A stretch of 64,000 bases of DNA from JAICKM01 sp038228295 (GCA_038228295.1 JBBRPH010000001.1:124001-188000); one strand, 5' to 3'. Counted from the first letter of the stretch, positions 9,291 to 17,283 are shown. Translations and numbers: made by a program. The notes: generated by a model from the sequence alone, not told the origin.

Positions 9291-9334
9291 GACCAGCGCC
9301 GCCCCTAGCAGCCACGCCCTACAGATTGATCGTT

Positions 9335-10402
9335 TCAGCGGGTGGCTCCCGGTCGGTTCTCGTGGCGCAGGCGCAGGTCATAGTAATAGAGGGTCAGTAG
9401 GGTTAGAGTCCAGGGCAGGATCAGCAGGCGCAGTCCCAGGCTGATTAGCCGCGTCACGGCCAGCGCCGGCACCCGCCCGTCACCGGTCGGCATCAAGTTG
9501 AAAAACTCCGCCGCCAGATCGCCGTTCGACAGCAAGCTGATCGGCAGGCTACCTAGCAGCAAAATCGCCAATGTGCGCCGGAAGTTGCGTGCCACCAGTG
9601 CCCAACTGCGCCGTAGCGCCTGGATCGGTGGGGCGACTTCCAGCACCACCACCTGCACCATTAGCGACCACTTGACCACCAAAAAGATCACCACGGCCGA
9701 GACTACGGCCAGCAACACCAAGCGTGGGAGCAAGTTTTGCGTCGGATCGCCCAATCCTTTTTGCAACGCCCCCATCAGCCCGCCGCTATTCGGATCGCCG
9801 TTGATCACCGTCAGCACCAGGCTGAAGACCACCGACAGCACCACCCCCACCACTGTCAGCAACCCAACCGTGATGATCAGCAGGGCCGAACCACCGAGCA
9901 GGGCATCCAAACGCGGCAGCACCGCACGCAACGCCGCGCCCAATGTCAGTATCTCGCCCCGCCCCAGCGCCCGCACCTGCACCGCGATCACCGCCAGCAG
10001 CAGAAAAGCCAGCACTGCCTCAACCAGGGTCAATGTGCTGTGAACCAGGGTGAACACCGTGAAGCGTAGCAGCCACTCGGCATTGAGCGTCGCCGGGCCG
10101 GGATCGAGCAGCGCCAGCAGCCCCACCGTCAGCAGCAATAGCGGCAGTTCCAGCGCCAGCACCGGCAGCAGAAACGTTGCCTTATGCGCCCCATAGAGCC
10201 GTGCCGCCCCCGCCAAAAGCGCGCCGAGCGATTGGGGCAATAAGTTCTGCGTTCTGCGTTCTGCGTTCTGAAGGGGAGACGCTGTAGCGGCGCTGCCGAC
10301 TGTATCGGTCGGCATAACTGTAGGGACACCGCCGGCCGCGCCCGCGTCCAGTGGGCTAGCTGTAGCGGCGCTGCTTGCCGCGCCCGGCGGGAGATCCATC
10401 AC
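9335..10402 (-). CDS. Polytopic membrane protein (glycerophosphodiesterase membrane-domain-like), paralogue 1
   Basis: 355 residues with about six membrane helices and the internal signature RSWALVARNFRRTLAILLLG, matching RSWDLVRGSWWRVFGAYLLL in the next gene upstream. The two are clearly paralogues and resemble the integral membrane domain found in some glycerophosphoryl diester phosphodiesterases; no catalytic domain is present. The first 60 residues (MMDLPPGAASSAATASPL ...) are low complexity, contain a duplicated SAATASPL, and include a block encoded by a 7-nt tandem repeat at 10244-10270. The start overlaps the upstream stop by 4 nt. Confidence 0.75.
   Translation of the reverse strand: MMDLPPGAASSAATASPLDAGAAGGVPTVMPTDTVGSAATASPLQNAERRTQNLLPQSLGALLAGAARLYGAHKATFLLPVLALELPLLLLTVGLLALLDPGPATLNAEWLLRFTVFTLVHSTLTLVEAVLAFLLLAVIAVQVRALGRGEILTLGAALRAVLPRLDALLGGSALLIITVGLLTVVGVVLSVVFSLVLTVINGDPNSGGLMGALQKGLGDPTQNLLPRLVLLAVVSAVVIFLVVKWSLMVQVVVLEVAPPIQALRRSWALVARNFRRTLAILLLGSLPISLLSNGDLAAEFFNLMPTGDGRVPALAVTRLISLGLRLLILPWTLTLLTLYYYDLRLRHENRPGATR
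10244..10270. repeat. 7-nt tandem repeat inside a coding frame, unit GTTCTGC
   Basis: Three perfect GTTCTGC units and a fourth lacking its last base. Read on the coding (minus) strand the unit is GCAGAAC and gives QNAERRTQN near residue 45 of the membrane protein at 9335-10402. The unit has no stop codon in any frame. Confidence 0.9.
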
Positions 10403-11424
10403 AGCGAGGGAACCTCCTCATAGTGGGCAGCCATGGAGGCAGGCTCCGGTGCGCTGGGAGTGACAGGCCGCGCACGATAGGGCCAGCCGCCAGGGAGGGC
10501 AGCCGGCTCCAGCCCCAACTCCGCTGCGCGGCCGTCCAGCGCCATCTGCAAATCAAAGCCCTCCTGCCGCACCCGCAGGTCAAAATAGAGCAGCGTCATG
10601 CCGGCCAGGCGCACCGGCACATACAGCAGCGTCAGGAGCAGGTTGACGAACTGCGTGCTGACAGTCTGCACTATCCACGGCAGCCCGGCAAAGGCCAACG
10701 CCCCCGACACCAGCGAGGTGGGCAGGCTGATCACCAGGCTGATCAACAGCAACAGCAGATACGCACCAAAGACGCGCCACCACGACCCGCGCACCAAGTC
10801 CCAACTGCGCGTCAGCGCCGCGCCCACTCCGCGCCCCTCCAGCACAATCACCTGGCTGGTGAAACTCCAGGCAATAAAAATCCAGAGGAATAGCGGTGGC
10901 AAAAAGACCAACACGAACGCCAGCGACAGCACCGCGATTGCGCCGGTCAGCGAACCCAAGCGCGGCCGCACGGCCCGATAAGCGTCGCGAATTGTGGGGG
11001 TGCGGCCCAGATAGCCCTCGGCTATCGTCCACGCCAGCGCGCCGGCAGCAATGTTGATCAGTACCGCCCCGATCACGCCGATACCCAAAACGATCACGAA
11101 GCGGCTGAGGATATCGCTGATCCAGGTCGCCGCCGCCTGATTGTAGCTCTGTAACACAGCGGGCGGCGCGCTAAACGAGGGCTGTTGCGGTTGTTTGATC
11201 AGGGTAGCGGGGTTGAGCAGCCAGATGTTCGCCAGCGTGAGCGCCAGACTGACCGGCACCTGCATCAGAGCAACAATGCCGACATAGGTGAAGAAGTTGC
11301 GGCGGTAGAGCGCCACCGCACTATCCAGGATCGCGCCCACATCACGGGGGCGCAGCCGCAACGCCGGCCCCAGCGCCGCTTGCGGCGTGTGAAGTGCGGA
11401 GTGCGGAGTAGCTGGGCCGGCCAT
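10399..11424 (-). CDS. Polytopic membrane protein (glycerophosphodiesterase membrane-domain-like), paralogue 2
   Basis: 341 residues, about six helices, first gene of the MoxR operon. Starts LRPRDVGAILDSAVALYRRN, the usual opening of this membrane family (a DUF about a hydrophobic bundle with RSWDLVRG). ATG at 11424 has AGAGGAG upstream and an extended -10 promoter at 11449-11454. The first 15 residues (MAGPATPHSALHTPQ) are written by a 7-nt repeat at 11387-11414, so the native start of the conserved domain is near residue 20. Function unknown; membrane partner for the MoxR system is an inference from position. Confidence 0.77.
   Translation of the reverse strand: MAGPATPHSALHTPQAALGPALRLRPRDVGAILDSAVALYRRNFFTYVGIVALMQVPVSLALTLANIWLLNPATLIKQPQQPSFSAPPAVLQSYNQAAATWISDILSRFVIVLGIGVIGAVLINIAAGALAWTIAEGYLGRTPTIRDAYRAVRPRLGSLTGAIAVLSLAFVLVFLPPLFLWIFIAWSFTSQVIVLEGRGVGAALTRSWDLVRGSWWRVFGAYLLLLLISLVISLPTSLVSGALAFAGLPWIVQTVSTQFVNLLLTLLYVPVRLAGMTLLYFDLRVRQEGFDLQMALDGRAAELGLEPAALPGGWPYRARPVTPSAPEPASMAAHYEEVPSL
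11387..11414. repeat. 7-nt tandem repeat at a protein N-terminus, unit GTGCGGA
   Basis: GTGTGAA, GTGCGGA, GTGCGGA, GTAGCTG in register. It encodes TPHSALHTPQ right after the start of the gene at 10399-11424. Confidence 0.8.
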
Positions 11425-11448
11425 AAGCGGATTTTCTCCTCTGGCAGC

Positions 11449-11478
11449 ATCTTACCATAGCGATGGGCACGGGCGCAA
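11449..11478 (-). promoter_or_regulatory. Promoter of the MoxR operon, TTGCGC-18-TGGTAAGAT
   Basis: Minus strand: TTGCGC at 11473-11478, 18-nt spacer, extended -10 TGG plus TAAGAT at 11449-11454. The start codon of the first gene follows after a leader of roughly 20 nt. Confidence 0.6.
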
Positions 11479-11494
11479 TGAGCATAGGGTTTTC

Positions 11495-11521
11495 AACACG
11501 GAGCCACAGAATAGACGGAGT
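11495..11521. repeat. 8-nt period repeat fragment (CACGGAGC type)
   Basis: CACGGAGC, CACAGAAT, AGACGGAG repeat with an 8-nt step. It matches the arms of the element at 58104-58226 and lies in the short gap before the promoter of the MoxR operon. Confidence 0.5.
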
Positions 11522-11537
11522 TTATATACCACAGCAT

Positions 11538-12470
11538 TTACGGTCCTGGCGTGGGTACCGCATCAAGTGGTACTAGCGTTTCGCTGACACCGGTCCCGCG
11601 CACAGCCACGCGCAGATAATGGTAGACTCCACCAAGTAGCGACGGGACGTGCAGCGGCTCGCCGCCGCCACCTGTGATGATATAAGGAATCTCGTTGCGC
11701 GTCATGCGCGTATAGGCGTGCAAATGGCCGGCGTAGACGGCGGTGACATGATAGGCATCCATCAGGGCGGCGAAGTCATCGCCCCCTGCGCTGAGGGCGG
11801 ATTCAGACGGCACCGGGTAAGGTATGAAAGCCGGAACGTGCATAAACACCAGCTTCACCGGTTGCCCAGTCGCTGCTAGATCGGCCTTGATCCACGCTAG
11901 TTCATCAGCAGTGAGCAGCACCGCGCTGTCGTCTACCAACGTGAAATGGACCGCGCCGCGATCAAACGACTGATGGCGCGGCCAATAGCGGGTGAACGGC
12001 CCTGTTGTTTTCGACCAAGCCACATCATGGTTGCCGGGCACGACATAGACCGGCAAGCCGGCGGCAACCGCGAGGCCGGCAAACTCGGTCATCTGCTCCG
12101 GGCGGCCCTGAGGAGTCATGTCGCCCAAGTCAATCAGCAGCGCGTCGTGGCCCGCAGCCGTGTCACGCAGGATGTAACGCAACATTGGCGTGTCTTTCCA
12201 GGTGTCACCGACCACGGCAAAGGTCCAATCGGGTGGACCGGCGGCGGGTGGTGCCGGCGGCGGGGTCGGCATGGTAGGCGCGGCGACATCGTCGGATTCG
12301 GGCGGCAGGGTGGGATAGGCAGCCGATCCGTCGGCAGTAGCGGTCGGCAGGCGCGTCGGCCACATTTGGGCCGGCGGCGGCAACGTGGGCACGCCGGGCG
12401 GGCCGGGATCAGACCCATCCCCTGCACAGGCGGTCAAGGCCGGCACCAGGATCAGCGCGGCTCCTAGCAT
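11538..12470 (-). CDS. Calcineurin-like metallophosphoesterase lipoprotein
   Basis: About 310 residues from the ATG at 12470. A short lipoprotein signal ending LTAC (Cys at about 15) and a Pro/Thr-rich linker precede the phosphoesterase domain. Metal ligands are visible in order: VGDT (about 93), GDM (125), GNHD (155), H in FMHVPA (212) and GHLH (250). The enzyme should act outside the cell, tethered to the membrane, on an unknown phosphoester. The frame is open back to 12614 across the DUF4126 gene, but that part is Cys/Trp-rich shadow sequence; a GTG at 12491 is an alternative start. The first metal site shows GDT rather than the usual DxH, so one ligand may be missing. Confidence 0.82.
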   Translation of the reverse strand: MLGAALILVPALTACAGDGSDPGPPGVPTLPPPAQMWPTRLPTATADGSAAYPTLPPESDDVAAPTMPTPPPAPPAAGPPDWTFAVVGDTWKDTPMLRYILRDTAAGHDALLIDLGDMTPQGRPEQMTEFAGLAVAAGLPVYVVPGNHDVAWSKTTGPFTRYWPRHQSFDRGAVHFTLVDDSAVLLTADELAWIKADLAATGQPVKLVFMHVPAFIPYPVPSESALSAGGDDFAALMDAYHVTAVYAGHLHAYTRMTRNEIPYIITGGGGEPLHVPSLLGGVYHYLRVAVRGTGVSETLVPLDAVPTPGP

Positions 12471-12480
12471 GGCCCAACCG

Positions 12481-13068
12481 CTAGCGACCACGCGCCGTGC
12501 CGGCCCGCGCTTGGTGGCGGCTGCGCCAGCGCAACAGCAGCCGCACGCCCACAAATAACAGCACCACAAACAGGATCGCCGAAAGAACCGGCACGACCAG
12601 CGCCAGCAACACACTGACGATCACCAGCACGTCTTCCAGGATGCTGACAAACGGGTTGCCGATACCCGCTGTGGTGGCTGTGACCAGCGGCCGTGTGCCG
12701 GCTTTGACCGCGTGGACGCTGCCTGCCGCCAGCAAGCCGAGGATCAGGGCCAACGCCGGATTGAGGCCGCCCACCGCATCGTTTTGCGCCGCGAACAGGA
12801 TGGCCCCGGCCGCCGGCCGGATAAAGGTATGGATAGCGTCATTCATCGAATCGACCACCGGCACTTTATCGGCCATGATCTCGATAAAGAGCAACACCGC
12901 CAACACGATCAACACCCAGGTCTCCGACAGCAAGTTGTAGGGCGCGTTGAGGTGGATCAGGTGAGTGAAGCGAGCAGCTAGGCCAACCATCAGCAAGGGC
13001 AGCCAGGCGTTCAGCCCAGCGGGGGCGGCCAACCCAAAGCCGGCCAGAATCGCCGCCAAGGTGTTCAT
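12481..13068 (-). CDS. DUF4126 family membrane protein
   Basis: 195 residues with five or six helices. The opening GFGLAAPAGLNAWLPLLMVGLAARF, the KVPVVDSMNDAIHTFIRPAAGA block and the TTAGIGNPFVSILEDVLV block are characteristic of DUF4126. No biochemical role is known. It sits 12 nt past the next upstream gene and just ahead of the phosphoesterase, so the three are probably one transcript. Confidence 0.9.
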   Translation of the reverse strand: MNTLAAILAGFGLAAPAGLNAWLPLLMVGLAARFTHLIHLNAPYNLLSETWVLIVLAVLLFIEIMADKVPVVDSMNDAIHTFIRPAAGAILFAAQNDAVGGLNPALALILGLLAAGSVHAVKAGTRPLVTATTAGIGNPFVSILEDVLVIVSVLLALVVPVLSAILFVVLLFVGVRLLLRWRSRHQARAGTARGR

Positions 13069-13080
13069 AGGGGTTCCTCT

Positions 13081-13653
13081 CTAATACCCGCCCGGCAGCG
13101 GCGGCAGCGGTGGGGCGGCGGCGGGCGGCGGTTTGGCGACGGGGCGCACCAACCCATAGATCACTGCGCCCAACGCAGCCAGTCCAGCCAGCACCGTCGG
13201 CACAAGCAACAGGTACACACAGGCTACGCAACCGGTGCCCAACGCCAGCAGCCCATCAAGCGAAGTGGCGGTGCTGATCCCTTGTTTCGTCATCAAGTCC
13301 TGGATCTGGCTCCGCGTGCTGGGGTTGTTGAGAACGGTAGCGGCGATCAGGGTCAGCGCCACTACGGTTACAACGCCCATGACAGCTCCGGCCACTGCGG
13401 CTGCGCCGGTTCGCGACCCACTGCGCGCCGGAGGTAGTCCGCCCGGTCCGGCAGCCGGCCCCACGGGCACAGCGGGCGTCGTCGCTAGGATGCGCCCCGC
13501 CAGATGCGCCGCGACCATGCCCGCCACTGCCGCTAATAGCGCCATGAGCAACAGCATCAGCAATCCGCCCTGCAACAGCAACACCAGCGCCGCCGTCACC
13601 ACGCCAAAGCCTAGCCCCACGCCCAGTCCCTGCCGGTTCACCGCGCCTCCCAT
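13081..13653 (-). CDS. Hypothetical membrane protein
   Basis: 190 residues, four predicted helices in two pairs: VVTAALVLLLQGGLLMLLLM and LLAAVAGMVAAHLAG, then GAVMGVVTVVALTLIAATVL and a last one near 145-165. A Pro/Gly-rich linker lies between the pairs and the tail is proline-rich. GGGGAGGG is 5 nt before the ATG. I do not recognise the family. Confidence 0.7.
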   Translation of the reverse strand: MGGAVNRQGLGVGLGFGVVTAALVLLLQGGLLMLLLMALLAAVAGMVAAHLAGRILATTPAVPVGPAAGPGGLPPARSGSRTGAAAVAGAVMGVVTVVALTLIAATVLNNPSTRSQIQDLMTKQGISTATSLDGLLALGTGCVACVYLLLVPTVLAGLAALGAVIYGLVRPVAKPPPAAAPPLPPLPGGY

Positions 13654-13670
13654 TCGTCACCCTCCCCGAT

Positions 13671-13726
13671 ACGTAATGCGTAATGCGTGATACGTAAAGA
13701 GACGCAATCACGTTTCACGTTGCACG
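13671..13726. repeat. 7-nt period element with inverted arms (GCGTAAT / TTTCACG)
   Basis: Eight 7-mers in perfect register. The left four (such as GCGTAAT, GCGTGAT) and the right three (such as TTTCACG, TTGCACG) are in inverted orientation, so the element can fold. It lies between the small gene at 13762-13935 and the membrane protein at 13081-13653, ending 17 nt from the latter's start. Confidence 0.85.
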
Positions 13727-13761
13727 CCGCATAGCCCCTGTACAGAAGTCAGACCTCAGAA

Positions 13762-13935
13762 TTATTGCCAGACTACTGCGCCTAAGCCACCTGCCAAGAC
13801 CAGGATCAGCGCGATGACGGCACAGGTCAGCACAATGGCGACCATAACGAACGCACCCATCCGCGCATTTAGCGGCATCCGCACCTCCGGCGCATCATCA
13901 GGCGGCAAATCCGGCGGCGATGTATTCGGTGTCAA
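13762..13935 (-). CDS. Small single-helix membrane protein, TTG start
   Basis: 57 residues, below the usual ORF cut-off. TTG at 13935 has AGAGGA 6 nt upstream. The chain is a Pro/Asp-rich head (TPNTSPPDLPPDDAPEV) followed by one clean membrane helix (FVMVAIVLTCAVIALILVLA) and a short tail. It sits 40 nt after the DUF2085 gene on the same strand, consistent with an operon member. No family recognised. Confidence 0.55.
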   Translation of the reverse strand: MTPNTSPPDLPPDDAPEVRMPLNARMGAFVMVAIVLTCAVIALILVLAGGLGAVVWQ

Positions 13936-13975
13936 ATATTCCTCTATCTAACCGTAAACTCAGGGCGCAGAATAC

Positions 13976-14908
13976 TCACTTATAGCCCGGCGCGAGCGGC
14001 AACTCCGACGGGGCGGCACCGGCGGCCAGCGAGGTGGTCAGCGCCAGCCGCAACTCAGCGAGCATGGTTAGTTCAATCAACGCCAGGATCAGCGCGATCA
14101 ACAGCGGCGTGAACGCGCCGGCCACGGTCAACACGCTGCCGGCGCGGCGGGTCAGCGTGGAAACGATCAGCACATTGGTCATCGTCAGCAAGGCCAACAG
14201 GCCGGCCATGCTAGCAAGAGTCAGCGGCCAATAGAGCCAATCCCCAATAGTGATGTCACGATCCGCCGATAGCAGCACGCCGACCACGATAGCGGCCGCC
14301 ACGAAATAGCCCAGCAACTCAAACGGCTGTTCCAGCGACCGTTCCCGACGCAGCCGCGAGGTGCGCCAAAAACTCTGGTTGAAGATCGGGTACAGTACAA
14401 ACATCAGCGCGATGCCCGCCAGCACTCCGGTGATCAGGCGCAGCCAATTGGTCGTCTCATAGAGCGCCGTGGCGCCCGGCAACGATTGCAGCGTCGAGTT
14501 GATGCCGTCCAGCACCATCGTGGAGAACATGAAACTCAACATCGGCATCAAGCGCGGGGCGGGTAAGGCGCCCGCCAACGGATGCAACACCGTCAGCAGC
14601 AGCAGCGCCGTCAGCGCGCCCAGGTAGATGCCGCTACAGCGTGCGCACAACGGCATTTGATGCCCCGCCAGGAATAGGCTATGCGAAGCGATCTGGTGAC
14701 ACACGCCGAAGCCGAGAAACTCCAGCTTATACTTGAACGTGCCGGGCAGCAGCAGCCCCGCCAGCGCGATTAGCGCCAACAGGATCAGCGGTGCGATGGG
14801 TAGGCGACTTCCCTCCCACCCCTGCCCGGCGCGAGCAGGAGGCGGCCCACTTCCCCCTCCCGCCAAGACAGGGGTAGGGGGTGAAGACGGTGAAGGTACT
14901 AGGCTCAT
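13976..14908 (-). CDS. DUF2085 domain membrane protein
   Basis: 310 residues, about seven helices. The DUF2085 signature is clear: GFGVCHQIASHSLFLAGHQM then PLCARCSGIYLGALTALL at about residues 70-110, with Cys and His residues that look metal- or redox-active. The start ATG overlaps the upstream gene's stop (ATGA). The first 36 residues (MSLVPSPSSPPTPVLAGGGS ...) are Pro/Gly-rich and are encoded by a degenerate copy of the G/C-rich palindromic element at 14808-14886; the conserved protein begins only after that. Function unknown. Confidence 0.85.
   Translation of the reverse strand: MSLVPSPSSPPTPVLAGGGSGPPPARAGQGWEGSRLPIAPLILLALIALAGLLLPGTFKYKLEFLGFGVCHQIASHSLFLAGHQMPLCARCSGIYLGALTALLLLTVLHPLAGALPAPRLMPMLSFMFSTMVLDGINSTLQSLPGATALYETTNWLRLITGVLAGIALMFVLYPIFNQSFWRTSRLRRERSLEQPFELLGYFVAAAIVVGVLLSADRDITIGDWLYWPLTLASMAGLLALLTMTNVLIVSTLTRRAGSVLTVAGAFTPLLIALILALIELTMLAELRLALTTSLAAGAAPSELPLAPGYK
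14808..14886. repeat. Degenerate palindromic element forming a protein N-terminus
   Basis: CTTCCCTCCCACCCCTG at the left and CAGGGGTAGGGGGTGAAG at the right are imperfect inverted copies, with a second CTTCCCCCTCCC inside. Composition and layout match the element at 5803-5902, but here the DNA is inside the DUF2085 reading frame. Confidence 0.55.
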
Positions 14909-16389
14909 GGGATGGGCGGCGCGATTTGCACCGCTTTGCCGTAGTCGCTAAAGTCCACACTGACATAGGCCGTGCCGGTGCGCCCGCCGCTGGGGGCCAG
15001 CGTGAGCGTAGTCAGTTCGCGGGTCAGCAAGCCGGTGTCGCGCGCGACATAGAGATCGGCTTCAGCGGCGGTGTAGCTCACGCCGGCCAACTGGGGGATG
15101 ACGCTCGGCTCCAGCGTCGTATGCAGGTGCCGGCTCGGTACGCCGTTGATCGTCTCGCCCGCCCCTTCGGTCACGTTGCCGGCATACTGCAGCACACCAA
15201 TGATGCTCGACAGGTCGAACGATCCCGCGCCGCTGCTCTTTTGCCAACCTGTATTGAGAGTCGTATTGTTGACATAGATCGTCGGACCGATGGTTACGAT
15301 CTCACTGGTGCCGTCGGTGGCCTGTTGCACCAGATGCGTGCGGTCGGGAGCCTGGTAGTCACCGCTCTGCCGGGCGAACGGCACCAGCAGGCTGCCGGTC
15401 TTCAGTTGGATCAACGACGCGAAGTGGTAGCTGTGGGCCGCTGCTTGACGAGCCAGCGTCGCGGTCAAGAAGCTGGGCGCGGGACCATAGCGATACTGGT
15501 AGTAATGCGCGCCGATATTGCCCATCTGCACGCGCCAGGGCGGCGCGCCGGCCGGCACATAGGTCAGCACACGGCGCTCAAACGCCTGGATCAGCACGTC
15601 GCTCGGCTTACCCGCGATCTTGACGGTGGCCCAATAGGGTTCGCTGATCGGCAGGCCGGTGGCGAAGTTCCAGGGGTCCGACAACGGTGCATTCGTGGTC
15701 GCCCCGTCCACGCGCAGCGGACCGCCGGCGTTAAGAAACAGCCAGAACACTCCAGGAATATTGTGCCCGGTCTTCGGCTCGTAGTGGGCCAACTTGGTCG
15801 CATCAAGCGCACGGTTCGCCTCTGTATGCACCACGCCCGTGCGGTTGATCACCGCCGTCACCGCCCCACCTGTGCGGTCCGTCACCCGATGATCGCCGCG
15901 TGACGTGTTGCTGACCGGCAAGAAAGAGGCGTAGGTCGGCGCGCTTGTGTCATCGCCGTCGGAGGCCAGCGGAATGTCTGCCGGGCCGCGCTCCTCGAAT
16001 TGGCTGAGGCCGGTTTGGATACGCCCGGAGATCAGTTCAACCGTCAGCAGCCCATTGGTCACAAACCACTTGGAGCTACGATCGCCGGCCGGGTCGTTGA
16101 TCTCCATGCGGCTTTTGTCGAAGTATTGCACCAAGTGCGACCCGCCCGGCAGGCCGGCGAACGACTCGCGCACGATCATACCCGGCTGGGGCCCCCAGTA
16201 CCACGAGCGCCCGGCTTGACCGGCCGCGACTAGGGCATCGGTGCGCGTCCAGACACGCTCAAAAGCCGCGTCGGCATAGCGCAGCGGCGCGGCCCCAGTC
16301 GGCTGCGCGCCCCCTCCTGCCACCACCCCAGCAACCAGCAACGCCGCCGGCCCCAGCCGAACTAGCACCGCACGATAAGCTCTCTGCAT
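14905..16389 (-). CDS. Secreted protein with N-terminal repeat module and LppX/LprAFG-like C-terminal domain
   Basis: 494 residues. Signal peptide (RLGPAALLVAGVVAGGGA). The first part repeats the module seen in the solute-binding protein at 2916-5357: VWTRTDALVAAGQAGRSWYW, LVQYFDKSRMEIND and a following TNGLLTVELISGR. The last 180 residues (SLIQLKTGSLLVPF, THLVQQATDG, INGVPSRHLHTTL, DLYVARDTGLLTRE) have the run of features of LppX/LprAFG-type lipid-carrier folds, though the protein has no lipobox. AGAGAGG lies 11 nt before the ATG. Lipid binding is an inference from fold resemblance. Confidence 0.72.
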   Translation of the reverse strand: MQRAYRAVLVRLGPAALLVAGVVAGGGAQPTGAAPLRYADAAFERVWTRTDALVAAGQAGRSWYWGPQPGMIVRESFAGLPGGSHLVQYFDKSRMEINDPAGDRSSKWFVTNGLLTVELISGRIQTGLSQFEERGPADIPLASDGDDTSAPTYASFLPVSNTSRGDHRVTDRTGGAVTAVINRTGVVHTEANRALDATKLAHYEPKTGHNIPGVFWLFLNAGGPLRVDGATTNAPLSDPWNFATGLPISEPYWATVKIAGKPSDVLIQAFERRVLTYVPAGAPPWRVQMGNIGAHYYQYRYGPAPSFLTATLARQAAAHSYHFASLIQLKTGSLLVPFARQSGDYQAPDRTHLVQQATDGTSEIVTIGPTIYVNNTTLNTGWQKSSGAGSFDLSSIIGVLQYAGNVTEGAGETINGVPSRHLHTTLEPSVIPQLAGVSYTAAEADLYVARDTGLLTRELTTLTLAPSGGRTGTAYVSVDFSDYGKAVQIAPPIP

Positions 16390-16451
16390 CAGGAACGTGC
16401 CTCTCTAATGGGGTACACCGTAGCACCGGGCACACCTACCCGCCCGCTACC

Positions 16452-16481
16452 ATTATAGCCATTCTACACGGCAAAGGGCAA
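16452..16481 (-). promoter_or_regulatory. Promoter TTGCCC-18-TATAAT for the 14905-16389 operon
   Basis: Minus strand TTGCCC at 16476-16481 and TATAAT at 16452-16457. The 316-nt stretch 16390-16705 holds this promoter, the divergent one at 16611-16619 and no gene. Confidence 0.65.
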
Positions 16482-16610
16482 GCACAAAGCAACAACGATC
16501 TCATGGAATCCACTGCGCCGGTTAAATTAAACTTCCGTCCGCCATGACGGATCATAAAAATAGGCGGGCGACGGCGCTTCTGGAACAAGTGTTCTAAGGG
16601 ATCGCAGTTC

Positions 16611-16619
16611 TGGTATAAT
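16611..16619 (+). promoter_or_regulatory. Extended -10 promoter TGGTATAAT
   Basis: TGG plus TATAAT (16614-16619), 87 nt before the GTG of the next gene. Sixteen bases around it, TTCTGGTAYAATAAGA, are shared with the promoter at 41287-41295. The -35 is weak. Confidence 0.65.
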
Positions 16620-16705
16620 AAGAGCCACGCAACTTCGCCGGCGCGGCTTACTCGCGGGCGTGTGAAACAGGAAGCTAATCAATTAAGACGAAGGGAACCC
16701 GATCT

Positions 16706-17026
16706 GTGAAAAAGCAACAATCTACCTTTGAGTATCGTTTGGACCAGCCGACCACGTTTCAGGATGCGAAAGGTCGCGATCTGACCCTGCCGCCTAATAC
16801 GCGCTTGATCTACGGCGGCTATAGCGACGAAGGACTAGGCCAGTTTACTGTGAGCGCCGGCAAAGAGAACGGGCGCAAATTGCAGGCAGCCGAAGTCGAT
16901 CCCAGCAGCTTCCGGGGCGGAGCCGCCGACAATTGCCGCAATTGCGATGCGGCCCTGACCGCCGACTCGCGCTCGATCATGGTACCCGATCTGTGCGTTA
17001 CCTGCGAAGACGCAGGCGAGTTCTAA
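16706..17026 (+). CDS. Small protein with paired CxxC motifs
   Basis: 106 residues, GTG start with AAGGGA upstream. A beta-rich head (FEYRLDQPTTFQDAKGRDLT) is followed by DNCRNCDAAL and DLCVTCEDAG, four cysteines spaced like a small zinc ribbon. Monocistronic, with its own extended -10 promoter. No family recognised; a metal-binding fold is inferred from the cysteines only. Confidence 0.72.
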   Translation: MKKQQSTFEYRLDQPTTFQDAKGRDLTLPPNTRLIYGGYSDEGLGQFTVSAGKENGRKLQAAEVDPSSFRGGAADNCRNCDAALTADSRSIMVPDLCVTCEDAGEF

Positions 17027-17133
17027 GCGCAGACTTGGGCACGCTCTATGCTACTGCAATCCAAGCGGGGCACCTCAGTGTAGTATCCACATAGTCCGTG
17101 CTCTTGTCCCATTTGAGCGTGGGGAACGACTCT

Positions 17134-17139
17134 TATAAT
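17134..17139 (+). promoter_or_regulatory. Possible -10 box (TATAAT) upstream of the DUF4331 gene
   Basis: TATAAT 145 nt before the DUF4331 start; the best -35, TTGAGC at 17113, has a short 15-nt spacer. The gap 17027-17283 holds nothing else I can name. Confidence 0.35.
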
Positions 17140-17283
17140 CTGGGACTATCATGCTTGTAGCCCAGAGAAAGTGAGGCACACCGGCCCACTTGCCGGCCGG
17201 TCCCTTCGTAAGCAACAAAATGATGCCCGCCTGCGCCGTTCTGCCTACTGCGTGTAGAAGGGGCAGGAAAAAGGAGACTCTGC

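Noticed and set aside
12471..12614. N-terminal extension of the phosphoesterase gene.
   Set aside because: The extra 48 residues are Cys/Trp/Arg-rich and lie within the DUF4126 gene in another frame; a lipoprotein signal starts at 12470.
14881..15903. Open frame of 340 codons on the plus strand.
   Set aside because: Antisense to the secreted protein and DUF2085 genes, whose signal peptide and signature motifs are clear; no ribosome site or known domain.
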